Source: an uncultured Oscillospiraceae bacterium (GTDB lineage: Bacteria > Bacillota > Clostridia > Oscillospirales > Acutalibacteraceae). From it: a stretch of DNA of 50,220 bases. Positions 1 through 7,290 of the stretch are shown one piece after another; position 1 is the first letter of the stretch, and each line of letters opens with the position of its first letter. The notes below the pieces were generated by a model, which made no database searches, was not told the DNA's origin, and was given only the letters and a program-made list of their open reading frames with translations. The position numbers were made by a program, and so were the translations under genes. The stretch is taken from the NCBI GenBank assembly GCA_900547305.1, contig URGH01000011.1, forward strand, positions 1 to 50,220, given 5' to 3'.

Positions 1-60
1 CACCTCTGCGGAGCAGAAGCACCGACCGAGGCGGCAGCCGAGACGCTGTTGAGCGCAGCG
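1..60. other. Unassigned sequence at window edge
   Basis: No gene could be supported here. The stretch is rich in CGAG/GCAG words and reads like the end of an extragenic element or of something lying to the left of the window. Both strands were considered, and I see neither a Shine-Dalgarno site nor a recognisable protein. Confidence 0.3.
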
Positions 61-84
61 AAACTGAGGGATTGTTACAAGCTA

Positions 85-184
85 AAGAATATCACAAAAT
101 CAGACATTAGACAGTAGACAATAGAAAATAGAAAATACGCCTAAGTCAAATTAGACGTTAGACATTAGAAAATACCCCTCAGTC
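85..184. repeat. Degenerate heptamer repeat (TTAGACA-like) with AATACCCCTCAGTC module
   Basis: The sequence runs through variants of a 7-bp unit (TTAGACA, TTAGAAA, ATAGAAA) and ends in AATACCCCTCAGTC at 171-184. The same combination of TTAGATGTTAGA units and AATACCCCTCAGCC occurs at 46321-46400, and the module AATACCCCTCAGTC recurs in reverse complement near 37371-37384. It is therefore a dispersed, non-coding repeat family. The spacing is too short and too regular for a CRISPR array. Confidence 0.7.
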
Positions 185-197
185 ACTTACATGACAA

Positions 198-235
198 CTC
201 CCACCTTTTTTGACGTAAGTCAAAAAAGGTGGGAG
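198..235 (-). terminator. 17-bp perfect hairpin downstream of the EF-G-like gene
   Basis: Arms at 198-214 and 219-235 are perfectly complementary around a GTAA loop. The arm contains a run of six T/A. It lies 20 bp beyond the stop of the minus-strand EF-G-like gene and could terminate it, although no clean T-run follows the stem. A related hairpin with the same ACGTAAGT centre lies at 37318-37354, so this is also a member of a repeat family. Confidence 0.6.
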
Positions 236-255
236 CATATGGTTGCAAAAGGGTG

Positions 256-2292
256 TTATTCCTTTGCAGCCTCGATTATTTTTTGCGCGAGAGCCGCGGG
301 AACTTCTTCGTAGCGGGTGGGTGTAAGAGTAAACACGGCGGTGCCCTGGGTTATTGAGCGCATGGCGGTGGAGAAATCGGACATTTCCGCCATAGGCACT
401 TCGCCTATTATTTCCTGCATTTTGTTCTCTGCCGGGTTCATGCCTATAATGCGCCCGCGCCGCTTGTTTATATCGCCTATAACGTCGCCGAGCATTTCAT
501 CGGGCACCAAAACCTTAAGTGTACCGATAGGCTCAAGCAGAACGGGGGACGCTTGCGGTATGCCATCCTTAAAGGCTACTGCCGCCGCCATTTTAAAGGA
601 CATTTCCGAGGAGTCTACCGGGTGATACGAGCCGTCCACCAGCGTTGCCTTTATGCCCACCATGGGGTAGCCCGCAAGCACGCCCTTTGCGGTGCAATCG
701 CGCAGTCCCTTTTCAACCGCGGGGAAGAAGTTTTTCGGTACGGCGCCGCCGAATACCTTTTCTTCAAATACAAGCTCATCCGAATCGCAGGGCTCAAACT
801 CAATCCATACATCGCCGAACTGACCGTGACCGCCCGACTGCTTTTTGTGCCGCCCCTGTACCTTTATGGGTCTTCTTATAGTCTCGCGGTAGGCGATTTT
901 CGGCTTTTTAAGCTCAACCTCCGCGCCGAATTTGGATTTTAAGCGGGATATTATAACGTCAATATGCTGCTCGCCGAGGGCGGAGAGTATCTGCTCATGG
1001 GTTTCGTTATCGGTATATACCTTAATGGTGGGGTCTTCTTCGCAAAGGCGGCTGAACGCCTGGGTTATCTTTTCTTCATCGCCCTTTGCTTTGGGGTAAA
1101 CCGCAACCGAAATTGTGGGAGCGGGGAAGTCAACCGCCGCCGCGGCAAGCTTGCCCGAGGCGGACAGTGTATCGCCCGTGAGCACATTGCCGAGCTTTGA
1201 TACCGAGCCTATATCGCCGGCGATAATTTCGCCCGCGTCCTCTTGTTTTCCGCCCTTTAACCACATTATTTTTGAGAGCCGCTCCTCGGCGCCCGTGCGG
1301 TTGTTTATAAGGCGGGTATCATTCTTAATCTTACCCGAAAGCACGCGGAAATATGAGAGCTTGCCCACAAACGGGTCGGCAATGGTCTTGAAAACGTAAA
1401 GCGCGTTTTCGCCGTTTTCGTCAAAGGCTTTTTCTTCGCCGACTTCAAAGCGGCAAACAGCGTCCGCCGCGGAGGGCAGAATTTGAAGCAGTGTATCCAC
1501 CATAAGCGGAACTGCCGCGCCTGTTTGCTGAACACCCGCGAAAACAGGGCATATTTCGCCTGCGGCAACACCTTTTTTAAGCCCCTCGATTATTTCCTCG
1601 GGGGTAAACTCCTCACCTGCAAAGTATTTTTCCATAAGCGCGTCATCCGCCGTGGCAATTGCCTCTAAAAGCATGCTGCGCATTTCGTCCGCCTCGTTGC
1701 TTACGGGCATACGCAGCTCTTTAAGCTCCAAGCCGTCGCAGGCGTAGGCTTTATTGGTTATAAGGTCGATATATGATTTAACCTCGTCGTTTTCAATATA
1801 GGGAATTACAACCGGGCAGATAACCGCGCCGTAATTCGCCACAAGCGAGGATATTACGCGGTAAAAATGCGCGTGGGTGGAATCGAGCTTGCCCACAAAG
1901 AAAGCAACCGCTTTTTTAAGCGCGCGCGCCTTTTGAAAGCTCTGCTTAGCTCCCGTGGTAAGTCCCGATTTACCCGAGACGGCTATAACCGCGCTGTCCG
2001 CCGCGGATAATGCCTCGCTTACTCCGCCCGCAAAATCGAAAAGACCGGGCGCGTCTATTATATTAAGCTTATGCCCGCCGAGCTCCAAAGCATAAACAGA
2101 GGTTGAAACCGAGGTTTTACGTTTTTTCTCTTCGGGGTCAAAATCCATAACGGTGGTACTGTCCGCAATCTTACCGATACGCTCGGTTGCCTTTCCGTAG
2201 CACAGAACAGCGTCCGCAAGGGTGGTTTTGCCCGAACCGCCGTGACCCAACAGGGCTACGTTATGTATTGATTGCTGAGAATACTGTTTCAA
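256..2292 (-). CDS. Elongation factor G-like GTPase (EF-G paralogue)
   Basis: This 678-residue protein has the EF-G domain order: G domain, domain II, domain III, the S5-like domain IV (around residues 480-600) and C-terminal domain V. The P-loop GHGGSGKTT lies at about residues 16-24. Two G motifs are altered. The G3 motif reads DAPGL at 80-84 where translational GTPases have DTPGH, so the catalytic His is Leu. G4 reads GKLD at 134-137 instead of NKxD. Paralogues of this kind are common in Clostridia beside a canonical fusA, and their precise role is unknown to me. The start is TTG at 2292, 9 nt after a GGAG Shine-Dalgarno. The gene stands alone with its own promoter and a hairpin downstream. 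Confidence 0.85.
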   Translation of the reverse strand: MKQYSQQSIHNVALLGHGGSGKTTLADAVLCYGKATERIGKIADSTTVMDFDPEEKKRKTSVSTSVYALELGGHKLNIIDAPGLFDFAGGVSEALSAADSAVIAVSGKSGLTTGAKQSFQKARALKKAVAFFVGKLDSTHAHFYRVISSLVANYGAVICPVVIPYIENDEVKSYIDLITNKAYACDGLELKELRMPVSNEADEMRSMLLEAIATADDALMEKYFAGEEFTPEEIIEGLKKGVAAGEICPVFAGVQQTGAAVPLMVDTLLQILPSAADAVCRFEVGEEKAFDENGENALYVFKTIADPFVGKLSYFRVLSGKIKNDTRLINNRTGAEERLSKIMWLKGGKQEDAGEIIAGDIGSVSKLGNVLTGDTLSASGKLAAAAVDFPAPTISVAVYPKAKGDEEKITQAFSRLCEEDPTIKVYTDNETHEQILSALGEQHIDVIISRLKSKFGAEVELKKPKIAYRETIRRPIKVQGRHKKQSGGHGQFGDVWIEFEPCDSDELVFEEKVFGGAVPKNFFPAVEKGLRDCTAKGVLAGYPMVGIKATLVDGSYHPVDSSEMSFKMAAAVAFKDGIPQASPVLLEPIGTLKVLVPDEMLGDVIGDINKRRGRIIGMNPAENKMQEIIGEVPMAEMSDFSTAMRSITQGTAVFTLTPTRYEEVPAALAQKIIEAAKE

Positions 2293-2345
2293 TATAATGC
2301 ACTCCTTTGAAAGAACCGGTTTGCGCCGATTTGTGTTATAAATTG

Positions 2346-2374
2346 ATTATAGCATATTTCGTTAGCGAATACAA
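2346..2374 (-). promoter_or_regulatory. Sigma-A-type promoter of the EF-G-like gene
   Basis: On the minus strand TTGTAT (2374-2369) is followed by a 17-bp spacer and TATAAT (2351-2346). A TG one base before the -10 gives an extended element. The leader to the TTG start is about 45 nt. Confidence 0.65.
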
Positions 2375-2510
2375 CCAATAATTATACATTTGTTAAAATA
2401 AATTTATAGAAATGTCATAATGAAGTATTTTTTGCAATATTTTTGTATAAAAGGTAAAAAAAGCGATTTATGAGTCGAAATAAATTTTTGATAAATAATT
2501 AAATTCGGTA

Positions 2511-2539
2511 TTGACAAAACGAATAATAAAATGTATAAT
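2511..2539 (+). promoter_or_regulatory. Consensus promoter of the tRNA-Met/tRNA-Glu unit
   Basis: TTGACA at 2511-2516 and TATAAT at 2534-2539 are separated by exactly 17 bp. Transcription should begin about 14 bp before the tRNA-Met acceptor stem. Confidence 0.85.
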
Positions 2540-2559
2540 ATATTGGTCACGAGTAATTT

Positions 2560-2636
2560 GGCTGTATAGCTCAGTTGGCTAGAGCATGCGGTTCATACCC
2601 GCAGTGTCATTGGTTCAAATCCAATTACAGCCACCA
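2560..2636 (+). tRNA. tRNA-Met(CAT), elongator type
   Basis: The acceptor arms GGCTGTA (2560-2566) and TACAGCC (2626-2632) pair fully and CCA is encoded. The D arm GCTC/GAGC, the T arm ATTGG-TTCAAAT-CCAAT and the anticodon loop TTCATAC are all present. Initiator tRNA has a mismatched first pair, absent here. The TTCATAC loop fits elongator Met better than lysidine-modified tRNA-Ile, although Ile2 cannot be fully excluded by eye. Confidence 0.9.
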
Positions 2637-2638
2637 GC

Positions 2639-2714
2639 GGCCCGGTGGTCAAGAGGCCTAAGACACCGCCCTTTCACGGCGGTAACACGAGTTCGAATCT
2701 CGTCCGGGTCACCA
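2639..2714 (+). tRNA. tRNA-Glu(TTC)
   Basis: The acceptor GGCCCGG (2639-2645) pairs with CCGGGTC (2704-2710) with one G-U, followed by A and encoded CCA. The anticodon stem CCGCC/GGCGG encloses CTTTCAC with anticodon TTC. It begins 2 bp after tRNA-Met and is presumably processed from the same transcript. Confidence 0.93.
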
Positions 2715-2748
2715 AAAAGCACTTGCAATTGCAAGTGCTTTTTCTTTA
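2714..2748 (+). terminator. Rho-independent terminator of the tRNA unit
   Basis: A perfect 15-bp palindromic stem (2714-2728 with 2729-2743) centred on TTGCAATTGCAA ends in a T-run and is followed by CTTT. It starts at the last base of tRNA-Glu. Confidence 0.88.
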
Positions 2749-2783
2749 TCCGCCAAATGATATTAAAGTCTTAAAACAGGGTA

Positions 2784-2812
2784 TTGACATTTTATAATAA
2801 GCGATATATAAT
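2784..2812 (+). promoter_or_regulatory. Consensus promoter of the TetR gene
   Basis: TTGACA at 2784-2789 and TATAAT at 2807-2812 have a 17-bp spacer. The expected start site (about 2819) falls inside the operator repeats, leaving a leader of only about 20 nt with no clear Shine-Dalgarno. Confidence 0.85.
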
Positions 2813-2837
2813 AACAGTGTTATGAAACAGTGTTATT
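2811..2837. promoter_or_regulatory. Tandem TetR-type operator half-sites
   Basis: ATAACA-G-TGTTAT at 2811-2823 is a perfect dyad. The word ACAGTGTTAT is repeated at 2814-2823 and 2827-2836, a 13-bp step. It overlaps the start site and translation start of the adjacent TetR gene, the usual arrangement for autorepression by this family. Confidence 0.7.
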
Positions 2838-2838
2838 A

Positions 2839-3474
2839 ATGTTGGGCGGTGAGCATACGGCAAAACAAATTGAGGGCGTGGCGGAGCGCATTATTACCGC
2901 TGCAAAGCATGAATTTCTTGATAAAGGCTATGTTGACGCGTCGCTGCGCACCATTGCGGCGGCAGCTGATACGAGTACTAACTCCATATATGTGCGCTTC
3001 GGCGATAAAGAGGGACTTTTTTCCGCAATAGTTGAGCCGGTGCTGAGTGAAATGACCGAGCGGTTTATAAGAATACAGGAGCGTTTTCACCGAATGATCC
3101 CCGACGAACAGGCGGAGCGTATGCCGAAATACGCCGACGGCGGAACGCAGGAGCTTATAGACTATATGTACGAGCATTTAGGTGAGTTCCGTTTGCTGCT
3201 AGACTCCTCCTACGGCACGCGGTTTCACAATTTTATTGACGAGCTTGTGCGCATTGAGGTTGAGTATACATACAAGTATATGGCGGCGGTGGGTTACCCC
3301 GATAAATTCGGCGACGCGCTTACCGAAAGGCTGCTACACATAGTTACAACCTCGCGCTTTGAAAGCATATTTGAAATTATCCGCCACGGAATGAGCCGCG
3401 CGGAGGCTTCGGAATATATTGAGCTTTTAAGCCGCTACCACCGCACGGGTTTTCTTGAAATATTTAAGGTATGA
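2839..3474 (+). CDS. TetR/AcrR family transcriptional regulator
   Basis: About 212 residues with an N-terminal TetR helix-turn-helix (residues about 10-55), including RTIAAAADTSTNSIYVRFG and the following DKEGLF, then an all-helical ligand domain. Length is normal for the family. I chose the ATG at 2839; a GTG three codons upstream lies inside the operator. It has its own promoter and tandem operator, so autorepression is likely. The stop TGA at 3472-3474 overlaps an ATG at 3471. It sits directly before a broken ABC exporter gene, the classical TetR-exporter pairing, so its regulatory target appears to be lost. The ligand cannot be told from sequence. Confidence 0.85.
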   Translation: MLGGEHTAKQIEGVAERIITAAKHEFLDKGYVDASLRTIAAAADTSTNSIYVRFGDKEGLFSAIVEPVLSEMTERFIRIQERFHRMIPDEQAERMPKYADGGTQELIDYMYEHLGEFRLLLDSSYGTRFHNFIDELVRIEVEYTYKYMAAVGYPDKFGDALTERLLHIVTTSRFESIFEIIRHGMSRAEASEYIELLSRYHRTGFLEIFKV

Positions 3475-3484
3475 ACGGGCTGCT

Positions 3485-3514
3485 GGAGCGTGTCGAAAAA
3501 ATTCGCCACGCTCC
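3485..3514. repeat. Hairpin repeat at the pseudogene junction
   Basis: Arms at 3485-3497 and 3502-3514 pair with a single mismatch around AAAA. The left arm and loop, GGAGCGTGTCGAAAAAA, are identical to 26534-26550, which begins another hairpin. It sits where the reading frame of the ABC exporter begins after loss of its 5' part. Confidence 0.65.
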
Positions 3515-4942
3515 CCCGCCTGCCTCTCGGCACGGTTATGGATACGCAAAGCGGCAAGCTGAAAGAAATAATCGTAGACCAAGTGGACGGTATGGAAACC
3601 ATCCTTGCGCACCTGTTCCCCGAAATGACGGCGAACCTAACCGCTCCCTTGCTTACGGTAATTTACTTGTTTTTCCTCGATTGGCGGCTGGCGCTGCTTT
3701 CCCTTGCGGTGTTCCCTATAGCCTTTGTGTTTATGATGACGGTTATGGGCAACTACGCAAAGGACTACGAGGACGCGGTAAAAGCCACTACAGATATGAG
3801 CGGCAGCATGATTGAGTACATAAACGGTATTGAGGTTATAAAAGCCTTTAACCATGGCAAAGCGTCATAAACAAAGCTGACCGACAAGGTGCGCGCCAAC
3901 GCGCAGTATTATTACGATTGGATGCGCCGCAGTCAGCTGGGTATGTCATTAGCCTATGCGTTTTTCCCGGCGCAAATGCTTACGGTTTTGCCCCTCGGTT
4001 GGGTCTTTTATACCCACGGCAGCCTGACGGCTGAAGCGTTTATAACCGTAATAATTTTAAGCTTAGGTATGGCGGCACCAATTGTTGCGGCGTTCAATTT
4101 TGTTGATACCTTAGCGCAGGTAGGCACAACCGTTTCGCAGGTGGATGAAATTTTAAAAGCCGAAGAGCAGGAGCACGGCGCGCAGAGGGTGGAATTTACC
4201 GATTACAATATTGAGGTAAAGGACGTTTCGTTCGGCTATCACGACGGTAAGGAGATTTTGCATAACATAAGCCTTTCCGTTCCGCAAAACGGTATGACGG
4301 CGCTTGTAGGTCCCTCGGGCTCGGGTAAATCCACCCTTGCAAAGCTGATAGCGGGCTTTTGGGATGTAAAGAACGGCACAATCACCGTGGGCGGCCACGA
4401 TTTAAAGGAAATACCGCTTACCGAGCTTTACGGTAAAGTAGCCTTTGTCTCACAGGATAATTACCTTTTTGACGATACGGTGCGTGAAAACATACGCATG
4501 GGGCGCATAAACGCTACAGATAAAGAGGTAGAAGAAGCGGCGCACAACGCCGGCTGCGACAGCTTTATAAACGATTTGGAAAACGGATTTGAAACGCGTG
4601 TCGGTACAGGCGGCGCACCTTTCGGGCGGCGAGCGGCAGCGCATAGCAATAGCCCGCGCAATGCTTAAAAACGCGCCGATAGTTATATTGGATGAGGCTA
4701 CCGCCAACGTTGACCCCGAAAACGAGGACAGACTGCAAAAGGCGATAGAGGCGCTTACCCGCGATAAAACAATAATTATGATAGCGCACCGCTTAAAAAC
4801 CGTGCGCCGCGCTGACCAAATTTTAGTTATTGACCGCGGGCGCATAGTTCAAAGGGGCAAGCACGGGCAATTGATACAAGAGCCGGGAATTTACGCCGAT
4901 TTTGTAGGCGGTAAAAAGCAGACTGTGGACTGGAAATTATAA
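3490..4942 (+). pseudogene. Decayed ABC exporter (fused membrane domain and ATPase), 5'-truncated
   Basis: Three segments make one ABC half-exporter. The first (to 3867) carries the transmembrane region from PLGTVMDTQSGK to the GIEVIKAFNHG motif. TAA at 3868-3870 interrupts the same frame where relatives continue. The second segment runs from KLTDKVRANAQYY through Walker A (VGPSGSGKSTL) and the Q-loop. Near 4615 the frame shifts, consistent with a 2-nt deletion, and the third segment has the signature HLSGGERQRIAIARAM, Walker B VILDEATANVD and the H-loop IMIAHRL. The first transmembrane helices, start codon and any partner exporter gene are missing. At least three lesions make a functional product unlikely. 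The intact parent was probably a multidrug or peptide exporter controlled by the adjacent TetR. Confidence 0.88.
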
Positions 4943-5032
4943 ACGAAACAGTTTATAGTATTGTAAGCACCAAAATCGGCGCATCAACGTGATACGGGGT
5001 GTATGGAAAAGGATAAAAGGGAGAATGCGAAT

Positions 5033-5959
5033 ATGAGAATTATGATATTCGGCGCGGGCGTGCTGGGCTGCAATATGGCAAACAGCCTGTTCCGCACGGG
5101 AAAAAACGTAACGCTGCTTGCGCGCGGGAAGTGGGCGGAGCAAATAAAAAGCAACGGGCTGCGCATAAAGAATATGTTTTCGCCGCGCGCAGCCGTCAGC
5201 CGTGTTCCGATGGTAACCGAGCTTGCGCCCGACGATATATACGACGTGATATTCGTTGCGGCGCGGTATACGCAGCTTGAAACGGTTATCGACATTTTGA
5301 AAGCTAACGGCAGCCCAAATATTGTATTTGTGGGCAACAATGTGCGCGCAAGGGAAACAGCCGATCGTTTACCCGAAAAAAACGTGATGTTCGCCTTTAC
5401 AAACGCGGCGGGGCACAGGGAAAGCGACCGTGTGGTTTCGGTTGACCTGCACAAAATCACCATAGGGCAGATAAGCGGCGCGCCTTCAAACGAGCGGCTT
5501 ATAGGCGAGATTTTTAACGGCACGAAATATAAGGTTACTTACGAGCCGAATATGGGGGATTACCTGCTGTGCCACGCCGCGTTTGTAATTCCCGCGGTTT
5601 TCGCCTGCTATAAGACCGACGGTATTCTTAAAAAACTGAAAAAGGACAACGCCTATTTAAACAGGCTTATTGACGCAAATATTGAGGGCTACCGCGCTAT
5701 AAAAAACGCGGGACATGAAATTCTGCCGAAGTCGGACAGCGACTTTGAAGGCGTAGCTTACCGAAAAACCTGTTTCCGCTTTTTCAAGCTTATGTGCGCC
5801 ACCGTTCTCGGGAAAATATGCGCGTCCGATCATGCTATGAACGCGGTCGATGAAATGAGCGCGCTGAACAGTGACTTTAAAAAATTCATGGATGAAAACG
5901 GCGCGGAATACCCGGTATGGCGGGAGCTTGAAAACGAGTGCGGAAAGTATCTGAAATAA
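5033..5959 (+). CDS. Ketopantoate reductase (PanE/ApbA)-like oxidoreductase
   Basis: About 308 residues starting with the Rossmann motif MRIMIFGAGVLG. The next part follows the ApbA fold (LLARG after strand 2, FVGNN near residue 97), then a helical C-terminal domain. PanE reduces 2-dehydropantoate to pantoate with NADPH, but many Clostridia carry several paralogues of unknown substrate, so I give no symbol. I prefer the ATG at 5033, with GGGAG 9 nt upstream and directly before the Rossmann strand; an in-frame ATG at 5003 would add ten residues. It lies between two broken genes and may belong to the same acquired segment as the TetR gene. Confidence 0.7.
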   Translation: MRIMIFGAGVLGCNMANSLFRTGKNVTLLARGKWAEQIKSNGLRIKNMFSPRAAVSRVPMVTELAPDDIYDVIFVAARYTQLETVIDILKANGSPNIVFVGNNVRARETADRLPEKNVMFAFTNAAGHRESDRVVSVDLHKITIGQISGAPSNERLIGEIFNGTKYKVTYEPNMGDYLLCHAAFVIPAVFACYKTDGILKKLKKDNAYLNRLIDANIEGYRAIKNAGHEILPKSDSDFEGVAYRKTCFRFFKLMCATVLGKICASDHAMNAVDEMSALNSDFKKFMDENGAEYPVWRELENECGKYLK

Positions 5960-5975
5960 ATAAGAGGCGATAAAA

Positions 5976-6059
5976 ATGCTGTTTGAAACATTGGGGAATA
6001 AAGAAAACCCCGCCGTATTGTTTTTTCACGCCTTGTTCGAATCCCTTCGGTTTGGTTGA
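5976..6059 (+). pseudogene. 5' fragment of an alpha/beta hydrolase gene
   Basis: The 27-codon frame begins MLFETLGNKENPAVLFFHA, which resembles the first strands of a clostridial alpha/beta-hydrolase family protein up to the oxyanion-hole region. It then runs straight into a 16-bp copy of the tRNA-Arg 3' part and stops at TGA 6057-6059. The nucleophile elbow and all later motifs are absent. It starts 16 bp after the PanE-like gene, as an operon member would. Confidence 0.6.
6035..6050 (+). repeat. Inverted copy of the tRNA-Arg T-arm/3' segment
   Basis: GTTCGAATCCCTTCGG at 6035-6050 is the exact reverse complement of 6109-6124, the T-loop and 3' acceptor part of the minus-strand tRNA-Arg. The two copies are 58 bp apart. 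Such segments are the usual attachment cores of tyrosine-recombinase elements, but inverted orientation is not what simple integration leaves. Confidence 0.75.
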
Positions 6060-6061
6060 GC

Positions 6062-6095
6062 AAAAAAATAAGGCTGCATTTTACAATGCAACCTT
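6062..6095 (-). terminator. Terminator of tRNA-Arg (and galE)
   Basis: On the minus strand AAGGTTGCATT and AATGCAGCCTT form an 11-bp stem with one G-U around a GTAA loop and are followed by a run of seven T. It begins 6 nt after the CCA end of tRNA-Arg. Confidence 0.85.
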
Positions 6096-6100
6096 AATCT

Positions 6101-6177
6101 TGGCCCGCCCGAAGGGATTCGAACCCCCGTTCTTCAGAATCGGAATCTGCTGCGTTATCCAGCTGCGCCACAGGCGG
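6101..6177 (-). tRNA. tRNA-Arg(CCG)
   Basis: On the minus strand the acceptor CCGCCTG pairs with CGGGCGG (one T-G), with discriminator G and encoded CCA. The anticodon loop TTCCGAT has T33 and anticodon CCG. The T arm GGGGG-TTCGAAT-CCCTT is imperfectly paired at the end. The gene follows galE by 32 bp with no promoter evident between them. Confidence 0.88.
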
Positions 6178-6209
6178 ATATGAAAGGACGGCATCGCCGC
6201 CCCTTATTT

Positions 6210-7223
6210 TTATTTTTCAAAGCCGTTGGGGTTATTTTTCTGCCAACGCCATGTGTCCTCGCACATTTCTTCAATGCCGTATTTCGCAGTCCAGCCGAGA
6301 ACCTTTTTCGCCTTATCGGCGTTTGCGTAAACCTCGTCGGGGTCGCCGGGGCGGCGCGGGTCGATAACGTAAGGCACGTCAACACCGGTTGCCTTTACAA
6401 ACGCGTCGCGCAGCTGTAAAACGCTCGTGCCGTTTCCGGTGCCGAGGTTAAACGCCTCGCAGCCCTTGTTTTTAAGCGCCCAGTCTATCGCCTTAACGTG
6501 ACCGAGAGCCAAATCGACAACGTGTATGTAATCACGCACGCCTGTGCCGTCCACCGTTTTATAATCGTTGCCGAAAACGTGCAGCTTTTCGAGCTTGCCT
6601 ACCGCAACCTGCGAAATGTAGGGCATAAGGTTATTCGGTATGCCCTTGGGGTCTTCGCCTATAAGTCCGCTCTTGTGCGCGCCTATCGGGTTAAAGTAAC
6701 GCAGCAGCGCCACGCACCAGTCCTTATCGGCAACATATAGGTCGGAAAGAATATGCTCAATAAACAGCTTTGTTCTGCCGTAGGGGTTTATAGCGCCGAG
6801 CGGCATACCCTCAACCAGCGGCATTTCGGTAGCAACGCCGTAAACGGTGGCGGAGGAAGAAAATACAATTTTCTTTACGCCGAATTCATTCATGGTTTCA
6901 AGCAAAACTATGGTGTTTATAAGGTTATTATCGTAATACATAATCGGCTCGCGCACCGATTCGCCTACGGCTTTAAGCCCGGCAAAATGGATTACCGCCT
7001 CAATATCGTTTTCTGTGAAAATTTTGCGGAGGGCTTCCCTGTTGCGAACGTCTTCCTTATAAAATTTAACTGCTTTTCCCGTTATTTTTTCAACACGGGA
7101 GAGAGATTCGCTGCTGCTGTTATCAAGGTTATCCACCACAACAACATCGTACCCCGCGTTAAGCATTTCAACGCATGTATGGCTGCCGATAAACCCGGCG
7201 CCGCCGGTTATTAAGATTGACAT
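6210..7223 (-). CDS. galE: UDP-glucose 4-epimerase
   Basis: A 337-residue short-chain dehydrogenase/reductase of the GalE type. The NAD-binding motif GGAGFIGSH lies at residues 7-15. SSSATVYG carries the catalytic Ser/Thr region and NPYGRTK the Tyr-x-x-x-Lys pair. The C-terminal half binds UDP-sugar (NLGTGNGTSV). It interconverts UDP-glucose and UDP-galactose in the cytoplasm for galactose use and wall polysaccharide synthesis. I chose the ATG at 7223, 8 nt after GGAGG; an upstream in-frame TTG would use the Shine-Dalgarno itself as coding sequence. It is read from its own consensus promoter and probably terminates with the downstream tRNA-Arg. Confidence 0.95.
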   Translation of the reverse strand: MSILITGGAGFIGSHTCVEMLNAGYDVVVVDNLDNSSSESLSRVEKITGKAVKFYKEDVRNREALRKIFTENDIEAVIHFAGLKAVGESVREPIMYYDNNLINTIVLLETMNEFGVKKIVFSSSATVYGVATEMPLVEGMPLGAINPYGRTKLFIEHILSDLYVADKDWCVALLRYFNPIGAHKSGLIGEDPKGIPNNLMPYISQVAVGKLEKLHVFGNDYKTVDGTGVRDYIHVVDLALGHVKAIDWALKNKGCEAFNLGTGNGTSVLQLRDAFVKATGVDVPYVIDPRRPGDPDEVYANADKAKKVLGWTAKYGIEEMCEDTWRWQKNNPNGFEK

Positions 7224-7258
7224 AACGGTTACCTCCAAATAAGTATTTGCCTCAAATA

Positions 7259-7287
7259 ATAATATAGCAAACCGCGCGATTTGTCAA
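7259..7287 (-). promoter_or_regulatory. Consensus promoter of galE
   Basis: On the minus strand TTGACA (7287-7282), a 17-bp spacer and TATTAT (7264-7259). The -35 lies immediately beyond the 3' end of the citrate synthase gene. Confidence 0.85.
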
Positions 7288-7290
7288 GTA

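Noticed and set aside
85..184. CRISPR-like short repeats
   Set aside because: Units are about 7 bp, degenerate and without unique spacers, and no cas genes are nearby.
2560..2636. tRNA-Ile(CAT, lysidine) instead of Met
   Set aside because: The loop TTCATAC and the stems fit elongator Met better; a tilS-dependent Ile2 usually has a CTCATAA-type loop.
3868..3870. Programmed readthrough or recoding of the ABC gene stop
   Set aside because: The gene also lacks its 5' part and carries a separate frameshift, so decay explains all lesions.
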